Source: Paenirhizobium daejeonense (GTDB lineage Bacteria > Pseudomonadota > Alphaproteobacteria > Rhizobiales > Rhizobiaceae). Taken from it: DNA of 64,000 bases. Both the position numbers and the translations under genes were made by a program. The stretch spans positions 1-64,000 of the forward strand of contig NZ_JACLAL010000011.1 in NCBI RefSeq assembly GCF_014280875.1, written 5' to 3'. This document shows positions 16,805-26,900 of the stretch, piece by piece. Positions within the stretch are counted from its first letter, which is position 1. Each line of letters starts with the position of its first letter. The notes under the pieces are model-generated. The model was given only the letters and a program-made list of their open reading frames with translations. It made no database searches and was not told where the DNA came from.

Positions 16805-18442
16805 CTACAGCGTCAGTCTGGCATCGATAACGTATCGCCCATCTGCTGCATCGAAGTGATGGCAGCCCATCAGCCCCGGCTTGAAATCCGGGGTGATGGT
16901 GCGGATGCAGCGCTCCCTGTAGGTATCGAGATCCAGCTGCTCGATCTCCATGATGTTGAGTCCGTAGCCGTAGATGCCGTGTTCGTTACGCTGTGACGGC
17001 CGGTAAAGTCTTCCGTTGCGCTCGAACATGCGCCCGGCATTGCGGGCAATCGTGCTGTCGATGACCACCGGGTTTCGCTTGTGCGGCACGACGCGCGAGA
17101 GCTTCGGCCCATCCACCTCGAAGACATGCAACTCGCTGCAATGATCCTCATAGGCGTGGAAATCGGAGAGGTTGGTGAAGAGCCACCACTTGCCCTGATA
17201 AAATGTCAGCGAACTGTCGGCGGGCGACAGCCCTTCCAGCGCCGTCGAATAAAGCTCCCATTTGAGCGGGAATTCGACGCATCGCCACACCTCCAGCCGC
17301 CGCGCCTGATTGGTTTCCGGCATCATGAAGAGATCGCCGTCATGCCGGAAGATGAACGGGTAGGAAAGATGATGGTCGCATTCGAGCGCCACGCCCAGCC
17401 GTTCCAGTTTTTCGCCGACGAAACGGCTGACCGCGATATGCGCCTTGTGCTGTCCTTGAGCATAGGCCTCGTAGAAGAGATAGCACTCTCCCTCATGCTC
17501 CAGAATGAAGGGATCCGCACGGATCTCGTCATTATCGGGCACGATCTCGACAGCCTGGCTCGGATCGAAATCGTCGATCGTGCCGCGACCGGTGTAAAGC
17601 GTCCAGACAGCGGACCCGCCGCCCATTTTCGACATCAGCGCCTTGCCTGCCCTGCCAAGCAATTCGCTCGACAGCGAATAGCCGTAACGCAGGAGATCGA
17701 TGTGGGACGGCGCCGTTTCCGGACGCGCCGGCTCGGCTTTGCCCAGCGCAACACCAAGGTTCCGCGTATCGGCGATGCGCCCAAGTTCCCGCATGACCAG
17801 CGTCACGGCACGCTCCTTGACGAAATCCCCGTTTCGCACGGCGCTGAACTTGGTGTTGAAGGCGCAAGCCGCGATGCACAGCGTATCGGCAGGGTCTCCA
17901 CGCCGAACGAGCAGGTGCAGCCCCGTAGATGGCTGTTTCTCGATGACGCTGGAATAGCCGGACCAGTCGACGTCTCCTGAACTCTGCGCCGAGAAGGAGA
18001 GATGCCACTCCCCGAACGGCAAGAGGCGCACAGCTTCATCCGGCAATCCGTCCTCGGCAAGGCAAATAACGAGATCGACCCCCTTGAGACTTGCGCCGAG
18101 GCGTTCCACCCCACTCGGCCCGGCACCGTTACCGATATATTCGAAACGCTGGACTTCGGGATCGAAATGCTGAGACACAAACACGGGCTGGCGACCAAGT
18201 GTTACCCGTTCGAGCCATGAGGCGAGGCTGAACAGCGGCGACGGCTTGTGCTCTGCCGGATGCTGCGGGCACAGCACGAAGACATCCAGCCGAAAGCGGT
18301 TGTCGCCGGCAATGCGATCCAGCACCCGCAACTGCCAGTTTTCGAAGCCGCCCGTTCTGTCGGTCGCCACGCCGATCCGCAGCGGCTGCAAGGCCGCAAG
18401 CGGCGAGGAAGTATTGAGATGCATAGCGGGATTGTCGGCCAT
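16805..18442 (-). CDS. Formyltransferase-like / GINT1-type beta-propeller protein
   Basis: 545 residues, two parts. The N-terminal ~230 residues (LRIGVATDRTGGFENWQLRV, LAEDGLPDEAVRLLPFGEW, HLSFSAQS) recall the formyltransferase fold. The C-terminal ~280 residues form a GH43-like five-bladed propeller as in the N-terminal domain of glucosamine inositolphosphorylceramide transferase 1 (ADPFILEHEGECYLFYEAY, HLSYPFIFRHDG, MPETNQARRLEVWR, GKWWLFTNLSD). Similar proteins lie in bacterial glycan loci. The ATG at 18442 lies one base after the NRPS stop (TGACATG), so it is coupled to the assembly line. It may formylate or glycosylate the product; neither is proven. Confidence 0.65.
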   Translation of the reverse strand: MADNPAMHLNTSSPLAALQPLRIGVATDRTGGFENWQLRVLDRIAGDNRFRLDVFVLCPQHPAEHKPSPLFSLASWLERVTLGRQPVFVSQHFDPEVQRFEYIGNGAGPSGVERLGASLKGVDLVICLAEDGLPDEAVRLLPFGEWHLSFSAQSSGDVDWSGYSSVIEKQPSTGLHLLVRRGDPADTLCIAACAFNTKFSAVRNGDFVKERAVTLVMRELGRIADTRNLGVALGKAEPARPETAPSHIDLLRYGYSLSSELLGRAGKALMSKMGGGSAVWTLYTGRGTIDDFDPSQAVEIVPDNDEIRADPFILEHEGECYLFYEAYAQGQHKAHIAVSRFVGEKLERLGVALECDHHLSYPFIFRHDGDLFMMPETNQARRLEVWRCVEFPLKWELYSTALEGLSPADSSLTFYQGKWWLFTNLSDFHAYEDHCSELHVFEVDGPKLSRVVPHKRNPVVIDSTIARNAGRMFERNGRLYRPSQRNEHGIYGYGLNIMEIEQLDLDTYRERCIRTITPDFKPGLMGCHHFDAADGRYVIDARLTL

Positions 18443-18443
18443 G

Positions 18444-20972
18444 TCAGAACCGTTCCGCCAGCAGCTTGTCTTCGACGGAGAGCGCAAGCGTGCGAATGCC
18501 GTCCATGGTCAGGGAATCCTCGTGCCAGCCGTCAAGATCGATGACCTCGGCATCCTGACCGGCGGCATCGCCCCATCCAAACCTGAGTCTGCCGGCACGC
18601 GGATGATTGGCCTGACTGCGGAAAAGCAACGTGGCTCCCCCCTTTACCGGCTTGTAATCGCGGGCAGCCTGCACCAGCAGATCGGTCACAAGCGCGTTGG
18701 AGCTCTCCTCCTGCGTATAGTTCGCGCCCCCGATCCCGAGCTTCTGCATCAGGTTGAGGGTCAGGTTGAATTCCTTGAGAAAGACCATCAGGCGCATGCG
18801 GCCGGACAGGAGCTTGCCGGTAAAATAGCCAAGACGCTTGACCCGCTTTTCAGTGTTCCACCAGCGCTGGCGGGACTTCGGCAGCGACCGGAAATAGCCC
18901 GGCGCCCAGGAGTCAATGACGGCGGAAAAGGCCACATCGACGCCTGCTTCCCGCAACTGGCGGGCCACTTCGATCGCCAGCACACCGTTCACGCACAGCC
19001 CGACGATGACGATCGGTCCGCGATACTCGCCAAGCTGCATGGCCTCGATCGCCTGCGCGGCAATGTCCTGCAGCGAAGCCCCGACTGTCGACTGATCCTT
19101 CGCCGCGCCGAACATGTTGACGTTATAGACCGAGATCGAATCGTCCAGCTCGTTCGCAAGGCGATAGTAGAGGAAGGGATTATTGAGCGTATAGACGGAG
19201 CAGGGGCCAGTCCCGGTCTTGTAGACACTCATCTCCCAGGGTGAACGCTTGGGGCTTTCGCCCTGTTCGCCTTCATCGTCACAGAAAAGCGCTTGCGCGA
19301 ATCCCTTGAGCGTCGGCTCCTTGAAGAGAAGCGCGAGATCCGCCTTCACCCCGAAACGCTCTCGAACGGCCGAGAGCATTCTGAGAGCAAGCAGGGAATG
19401 ACCGCCAAGCGCAAAGAAATCGCCTTCCGGCTCGACCGTCTTCACCTCGAGCACATTGGCCCAGATCTCGGAAAGTGCCGCGATGCGCTGCGCCGCCGAC
19501 ATGGCGGAAGTGTCTTCCGGCGAAGATGCCACTTCGACTTCCTTGGGCGCCGGACGGAACCGCGACAGCTCGATCACCGGAACGTCCGCCACCTGTCCGC
19601 CGCGCGGCGGCACCCGCAAAGCCGAAAGAGGCGCATCGGGATGTTCCAGCGCCAGTTCGTAGATGTCCTGCCAGAGCTGAAGGAGACCTTCGATCGTGCC
19701 GCGGTCGAAGAGATCGGTGTTGTATTCGATCGACATGCGCCAGCCGGACGGGCGACCGATCATGATGAAGCTCAGGTCGTAGATGACGCCGGGCGATTGC
19801 GACGGCGCGCTGATGAGTTCGAAATCCCCGTAGCGCCGGTCTTCGAGAAACGCCTTCTGCAGGTTGAAATTCACCGAGATCAGCGGGTTGCGCGAAGGGT
19901 CGCGCACCGGATTGAGCATTTCGACCAGCTTGTTGAACGGCATCCGCTGATGATTGAGGGCAGCGGTGACGGTCTCGCTCGTTGCGTGGATGTGGTCCGA
20001 AAACGAGGCATCGGGCGAAACGGGAAAGCGCAGGACGAGATTGTTGATGAAGACGCCGATCAGGTCTTCGAGGTCCGAATGGTCCCGGCCGGCGATCTGC
20101 GTTCCGAACAGGATGTCCTTCGCGCCGGTGAATCGATGTAGCATCGCGCTCATGATGGCAGCGCCGTAACCGTAAAGCGAGACGCGCTGTTCGCGGGCCG
20201 CCCTCTCGATCCGTTCGCCGAAATCCACCGGTCTCACGACGGACAGTATGTTCCCGTTATTGCTCTTGATCGCCTGTCGCGGATGATCGGTCGGAACTTC
20301 GAAATAGGGCGCATTGCCCAGCTGTTCCTTCCAGAAGGTCTTTTCCGTCTCGAAACCGTAGCTTCCCAGATATTCGTCCTGCCAGAGAGCGAAATCACCG
20401 TATTGCAGCGGAAGGTCCGGCAACACGGGCTGGCGGCCTGCATCGATCGCCGCCGCGATTTCCCCGACCTCACGGCCCAGCACCCGGATCGACCAGCCAT
20501 CGAAGCAGCTCTGGTGCGCGGTGATCAGGATGAAGGCCCGGTCGTTTTCCACCATCAGCAGCGTGACGCGAAACAGGCAGGGTTTTCCGAGATCGAAGGG
20601 AGCCGAAGCCGTTTCCTCGCCGATAGAGAGAATGCGCTGCTCCCGCTGCGCGCTTGGCATGTTCCTGAGGTCGATGACCGACATGCGGAAATCGACCGCT
20701 TCGACCACCTGCTGGTAAGGCTGGCCGGCCCGCTCGACGAAGCGGGTCCTGAGAACCTCGTGGCGCTGGATGATCCGGCGCAACGCCGCCTCGATGGTGG
20801 AAGCCTTGAAGGCTCCCCGGATTTCCCAGCGAACGGCGACGTTCAGCGCCGGATTGCCGGGTTTGAGCTGATCGAGAACCCAGCAGCGCAACTGCGTCTG
20901 CGTGCACGGGAATTCTGCGATGAGGCCGGGCTCGGAACCCGATGCAACTGTCGTGTTTTCTATCTGACTCAT
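18444..20972 (-). CDS. NRPS terminal protein: condensation (atypical)-PCP-thioesterase (Cys)
   Basis: 842 residues. C domain about 20-445; its core motif reads AHQSCFDGW, so the second, catalytic His of HHxxxDG is Gln (near residue 152). There is no adenylation domain. PCP about 490-560 with GGHSL (Ser near 523). Thioesterase about 590-842, whose nucleophile elbow reads GLCVNG (Cys near 659) instead of GxSxG, with Asp in AVIDSWAPG and His in DGWHED as the likely rest of the triad. Its start overlaps the stop of the large PKS-NRPS gene by 4 bases. It should carry out release, possibly cyclising. How its PCP is loaded is unclear. Confidence 0.85.
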   Translation of the reverse strand: MSQIENTTVASGSEPGLIAEFPCTQTQLRCWVLDQLKPGNPALNVAVRWEIRGAFKASTIEAALRRIIQRHEVLRTRFVERAGQPYQQVVEAVDFRMSVIDLRNMPSAQREQRILSIGEETASAPFDLGKPCLFRVTLLMVENDRAFILITAHQSCFDGWSIRVLGREVGEIAAAIDAGRQPVLPDLPLQYGDFALWQDEYLGSYGFETEKTFWKEQLGNAPYFEVPTDHPRQAIKSNNGNILSVVRPVDFGERIERAAREQRVSLYGYGAAIMSAMLHRFTGAKDILFGTQIAGRDHSDLEDLIGVFINNLVLRFPVSPDASFSDHIHATSETVTAALNHQRMPFNKLVEMLNPVRDPSRNPLISVNFNLQKAFLEDRRYGDFELISAPSQSPGVIYDLSFIMIGRPSGWRMSIEYNTDLFDRGTIEGLLQLWQDIYELALEHPDAPLSALRVPPRGGQVADVPVIELSRFRPAPKEVEVASSPEDTSAMSAAQRIAALSEIWANVLEVKTVEPEGDFFALGGHSLLALRMLSAVRERFGVKADLALLFKEPTLKGFAQALFCDDEGEQGESPKRSPWEMSVYKTGTGPCSVYTLNNPFLYYRLANELDDSISVYNVNMFGAAKDQSTVGASLQDIAAQAIEAMQLGEYRGPIVIVGLCVNGVLAIEVARQLREAGVDVAFSAVIDSWAPGYFRSLPKSRQRWWNTEKRVKRLGYFTGKLLSGRMRLMVFLKEFNLTLNLMQKLGIGGANYTQEESSNALVTDLLVQAARDYKPVKGGATLLFRSQANHPRAGRLRFGWGDAAGQDAEVIDLDGWHEDSLTMDGIRTLALSVEDKLLAERF

Positions 20973-23900
20973 GACACACTCTCTACTCGGCGACGCGCAC
21001 CGTTACGGAAATCCTTCAGCGACGGGATCTGGTAGGTCATGCCGGCCGGTGCCGCGTCCTTCTGCTCCTCGGCATAGGCAGCGAGTTCCGCAATCGAGGG
21101 ATGGCGAAGCAGATGCTTGGCTTCCAGCGGCAGGCCGGCATCCAGCATGCGGGCGGCTATGCGGAAGATGGTGAGCGAGTCCGCCCCCAGCGCATAGAGA
21201 TTGTCCTCGACGCCGATGTTATCGACATCCAGCACACCCTTCCAGATGGTCCAGAGCCTGGTCTCCATCTCGGTCCGCGGCTTGACCTTGGTTGCGGCTG
21301 CGGCAGCCTCGTGCTGACGGATGTCCCGCTTTTCCAACGCCTTACGGTCGAGCTTGCCATTGGCGGTCTGCGGCAATGCCGTTTCGAGCACCCACGCCGC
21401 CGGCACCATGTAGGCCGGCAGGTTCGCCCGGGCCAGCGCCGCAAGCCCTGCGGCATCGGGAACGGACGTGCCGGGTTCGGTGACGTAGTAGCAGACGAGC
21501 GAGACGTCGCCCTTGCTGTTGCGGACACCGACGACCGCACATTGGCGAACGCCCTCGACCTGCGAAATCACCGCTTCGATGTCCCCCAATTCGATGCGGA
21601 AGCCGCGCAGCTTGATCTGGTTGTCGCGACGGCCGAGCAGTTGCAGGGAACCGTCGGCGAGACGCCGGCCGACATCGCCCGTCTTGTAGAGACGCTGCGT
21701 GCCGCTCGTTCCGACATTGCGCTGGACGAAGGCCGCTTCGGTCAGGTCGGGACGGTCGAAATAGCCCTGCGCCAGACCGTCGCCGCCGATATGCAGTTCG
21801 CCCGTCACGCCAACCGGTGCGATCCGGCCGTCCTGATCGAGAATATACAGCTGCGTATTGGCGATCGGATGCCCGATGGTGACGGGAGCGTCATTGTCGA
21901 GAACCTGCTGCACGGAAGACCAGATGGTCGTTTCCGTCGGCCCATACATGTTCCAGAGTTCGCCTTCCATCCGGACGAGCGTGCGGGCCAGATCCTTCGG
22001 CAGCGGTTCGCCACCGCAGAGTTTCTTCAGCCGCATGGTCTTGCCCATGCCGGCCTCGACAAGCATCTGCCAGAGCGTCGGCGTGGCCTGCAGCACCGTG
22101 GCATTGCTTTCCTCGACCAGCCGGACCAGGGCAAAACCGTCCTGTACCTGAGTACGGTCTGCGATCACCACCCTGGCGCCAGCGATCAGCGGCAGGTAAA
22201 GCTCCAGTCCCGCGATATCGAAGGAGATCGTGGTAACCGCCACAAGCGTATCGTCGGCGGCAAGACCCGGTTCCTTCTCCATCGACAGCATGAAGTTGGT
22301 CAGCGCGCGATGGGAAATGGCTACACCCTTGGGCGTGCCGGTCGATCCAGAGGTGAAGATGACGTAGGCCGTCGTTTCGGTATCGGTCGGCAAGGTCTCC
22401 AGCGCATCGCCGGAGAGACCGTTGATGGCCTTTGCATCACTGTCCGTTCGGATAATGGCGACGCCATCGCCGGCCAATGCGGCACCGACATCGCTGTCGC
22501 AGATCATTGCGACGGGGCGAGCCGTTTCCAGCGTCTGGCGCAGGCGCGGTTCGGGATGGCCCGGATCGAGCGGAATATAGGCATGGCCCGATTTCATGAT
22601 GGCGAGCAGCGCCACCAGCATGTCGAGCGACCGGTCGACCAGAAGCGCGACACGCTGCCCTTTACCGGAGACGACAGAACCAATGTGACGGGCGAGCCTG
22701 TTCGACTGCTGATCCAGTTCGCCATAGGTGATCGTCTTGCCGCGATGAATGGCCGCGATCTTGTCCGGATGTTCAGCTGCCTTGCGGGAGAACAGCGAGA
22801 ACACGAAGGCATCCCGGTCATAATCGACCGTGCTCTGGTTCAGGCCATCGACCAGCCAGTCGGTTTCCTTAGAAGACAGGAGCGACAGGGCGGCGATCGG
22901 CTGTTCCATATCCTTCGCCAGCGCCGTGACCAGCGACACGAAATGGCCGACCCAGCGTTCGACGGTCTCGCGATCGAGCACGTCGGCATTGTAATCGACA
23001 TCGATACGGATGCCGTCAGCTCCCTCGATCATGTTGAGGAACATGTCGAAGTTGGAGAACGCCTTCGGATTGGGCTCCATCTTCGCAGTCAGCCCGGAGA
23101 ATTCCGCATTGCCGGCCACCCGTTCAAGATTGAACTGGATGCCCGTCAGCGGCAGACGGCGCGGATCGCGCTTGACCCCGAGCGTCTTCACCAGCGTGCC
23201 ATAGGTATAGTCCTGGTGTTCGAACGCCTTCAGCACGAGCTGCTGCGTCGCCTTCAGATGCGTCTCGAAGGAGCTGGAAGCCTCCACCATCTGGCGAAGC
23301 GGCAGGAGGTTGACGCAGTGGCCGACAAGGGTCTGGCCGTCGAGCAGACTCTGGCCGGCAGACGGTATGGCGATCACCACATCAGGCTGCGCCGACAGTC
23401 GGGCCACCATCACCTGCAGGGCCGCCAGCAGGGTGGAGAACAGTGTCGCACCGCTACGTGCACCGCGCTTCTTCAGATCCTTGTAGACATCGGCACCGAT
23501 CTTCACCGTGCAGGTTCCGCCGGCAAAGGTTCGCTGCTCCGGATAGGCCCGGTCAAACGGCATTTCCGCCGGTTCCGGAATATCCTTGAACTGGTCGAGC
23601 CAGAACTTCTGGGTATCGGGATTGACCTCCGCATCCGGCGCGAGATCCGTCGCATAGGTCGCGAACGAAAGCGCCGGATCGAGCTCGGGGGTCTTGCCCC
23701 CCATCAGGGCGGAATATGTCGCAGACAGTTCCTCCACCAGCACGTTCATCGACCAGCCGTCGCAGACGATGTGATGGGCAGTGAAGACGAAGGCGTGCCG
23801 GTCCTTGCCGAGCGTGACGAGCTTTGCCCGCGCCAGCGGCCCCTGTACCAGATCGAAGGGCATATGCGCCTCATCGTCGATGATCGCCAGAAGCACGTCC

Positions 23901-26900
23901 TCGCCATCGCCTTCCTGCGATAGATCGACGATCTCGACGCCAAGATCGAAGTCGGGGATGAAGCTGAAGCGCTCGCCGTTGCGGTCGAAGCGGATGTGCA
24001 GGGCGTCATGCCGGTCGATGACCGTCTTCAACGCCTTGAGAAAAGTGGCCTGGTCGAGAGAACCGTCGAGCGTCAGCGTGAAGGACTCATTGAAGGAGCA
24101 GGATGCCTCTTCGCCAAGCTGGGCAGCGAGCCAAATTTCCGATTGGGCCTCCGTCAGCGGGGCCGATTGAGGCCGCTCGGCCGCAATGGCGACCTTCTCG
24201 ACTGGCGCATCGCTGGTAACCACCGCTACGCTGACGCCCTTCGGCGCCAGAATGCCCACAGATTGCAGAGCATCGAACGCATCGCGATAGGCCTTGGCGA
24301 TTGCCTGGAAATCCGCTTCGCTGTGTTCTGTCGTCAGGAAGCAGGGATAGCCATCCTGCGTATGGATGCCATTCATCCTCATGATGGGATAGACCAGCCC
24401 ACCGAGCGGATCGAGACTGCTGAAATCCGTATAGAACCAGCTCTTATAGCCGTTGACGACCGGACCTATGCCACGCTTTTCGAGATCGGAGTTGATTTCC
24501 GCGACAAGCGCTTCGGTGCGCGTTGCAACGCGGTCGTAAAGTGCGGCACCCTCGCCCTTGATATGTTCGAGCACAGCCTTGACGGCCGACAGCACGACCG
24601 GATGCCGAACGAAGGTGCCGGCAAAGAAGGTCGGCGCCACCATCGGGACGGAATCGTCGCCGTAGTTCCAGTAACCACCGTCGAGCGCATCCATGAAGCG
24701 GCTGTTGCCCGTCAGGACACCGATCGGCATGCCGCCGCCGACCACCTTGCCATAGGTGGCCATGTCACCCCGGATACCCCAAACGGCCTGCATGCCGCCC
24801 GAGTGAACGCGGAAGCCGGTGACGACCTCGTCGAATACGAGGGCGAATTCCGATGCTGTCGCGATTTCCCTGAGGCTGCGGACGAATTCCTGCGGCCGAA
24901 GTTCGGGATGACGGCTCTGCACCGGTTCTATGATGACCGCAGCCACCTCGTCGGCATTGGCGCGGATCCAGTCGAGGCTTTCCGGCGCGCCGTAACGCAG
25001 CACCACCATGTTGGCGACGGAGCTGTTCGGAATGCCGGCCGCAATCGGCAGCGCGACGGGATTGCCGCCGCGATTGCGGCCCTTGACCAGAACCTCGTCG
25101 AACTGACCGTGATAGTCATTGGCGAAGATCACGATCCGCTCGCGACCGGTAACGGCGCGCGCCACGCGCATTGCGGCCATGACGGCTTCCGAACCGGTAT
25201 TGCAGAAGGTCACGCGCTCATGACCCGTGAGTTCGCAGACCAGTTCGGCCGCTTCGCCTGCAAGCAGCGTCTGCGGACCGATGGCGAAACCGGCATCCAT
25301 CTGCTTCTTCATCGCCTCGACCACGAAATCAGGCGCATGGCCGAAGGCCGTCTGGCCGAACCCGTTGACCAGGTCGATGTATTCGTGGCCGTCAATGTCC
25401 CATATGCGCGAACCCTTCGAACGATTGGAAACGATCGGGAAGATCATCTCCTTCCAGTCGGCGCGGAAGCCGGATGCGGTGCGCGGATCGGCATGGCGCC
25501 GGCGGTTAGCCTCGGTAAATGCCTTTGATCCCTTGTTTCGCTCTGCGTAGGTCGCGATGATGTTGTCGATGAATGCCTTCTTTTCCGCTGTCAGTTCGGG
25601 AGCGTTGCTCTTTGCGCCGGGACGATAAAGCTTGATGCGTTCCGTGCCGATTTCGCCCTGATCCTCGGTCGAGGCGGCCGATGCAGGCGCCGGCGTTGCT
25701 GCAACGGGTGTTGCGGCAACCGGCTGAGGAGCAGATTGAGCAAAGGCGGGCTGGACTGCCGGTAGCGCGGCGGGAACACCCGAGGCGACTCCTGCTGCTT
25801 GCAGAACCTGGAACTGCTGCGCAAACAGCGTCTGCGCCAGGCTGAGCTGTGATTGCAGGACGGCCTCAAGGCTGGTGTCGAGACCGCCACCGCGCTGCGT
25901 CGTGACCACCGGGGCGGACACTGCCGGCATGACCATGGCTGCCGCCATTGCCGGAGCTGCCGCGGCAGGCTGGGAAACGGCGGCGGGAGCGGATGCCACG
26001 ACAGGCACGAGTTGCGGCGCGCGCTCGGGCTCCGGAGGCATTGCGCCATCCAGATACCGGGCGAGATCGGCGACCGACGGGATGTTGCTCAACAGCTCCC
26101 GGAACGAAATCTTAATACCGAACTGCTTGTCGATCTTTTGGGCGAACTGCCCGATGAAGAGGGAGTCGAAACCGAGTTCGAGGAAGGTGCTCGCCTTGCT
26201 TTCGGCATCAAGCGTTTCTCCGGACATGTCGCTGAGCAAAGCAAGCAGCGATGTTTCCAGTTCGGGAATACGGGCTGCAACAGCAGCCGGAGAAGAGCTG
26301 ATAGTACTCATGATTTCTATCTCGCCGTTGGGTTCTACTAAGGTCGATGAAGGTTGAAGTGCCGCAGCGCTGGCAGCACGGCGCGCGGAAGGTGGCGCGT
26401 CGATCCAGTGGCGCTGGCGCTGGAAGGGATAGGTGGGCAGCGGCAGGTTGCGCTCGCTTCCTTCCGGAAGGGCTGGCCAGGGAATTTCCCGGCCAGCCAT
26501 CCAGAGCTTACCATGCGCTTCCGCGAACATGTCCACCGCTGCGTCCGCACGGTCATGCTCCGGCATGGACTGAATGATCGCCGAGACACCGCCGCGGCCG
26601 ATGGTCTGGGAGGCGAACACCGAAAGGGTTCGTCCGGGGCCGACTTCGAGAAGAACCGGCTTTTGATCCTTGCAGAGCGTGAAGAGCCCGTCGGAAAAAC
26701 GTACCGCTTCCCGGCAATGCCGCGCCCAGTAGTCGGGAGAGCGGCCAAGCTCATCCGTCTGCCAGTTGCCGGTCACGCAGGAGATGTAGGGAATGGTGGC
26801 GGTTCCATAGGTCACCTTCGCCGCCTGCTTCCGCAGATCGTCGATGCAGGGCTCCATCATCGCCGAATGGAAGGCGTGGGACGTATGCAGCCGGCTGAAA

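Noticed and set aside
21101..23923. Long plus-strand open frame (940 codons) opposite the PKS-NRPS gene
   Set aside because: It is antisense to well-supported C and A domains; its composition (Arg, His, Gln-rich) is the usual shadow of a high-GC gene.
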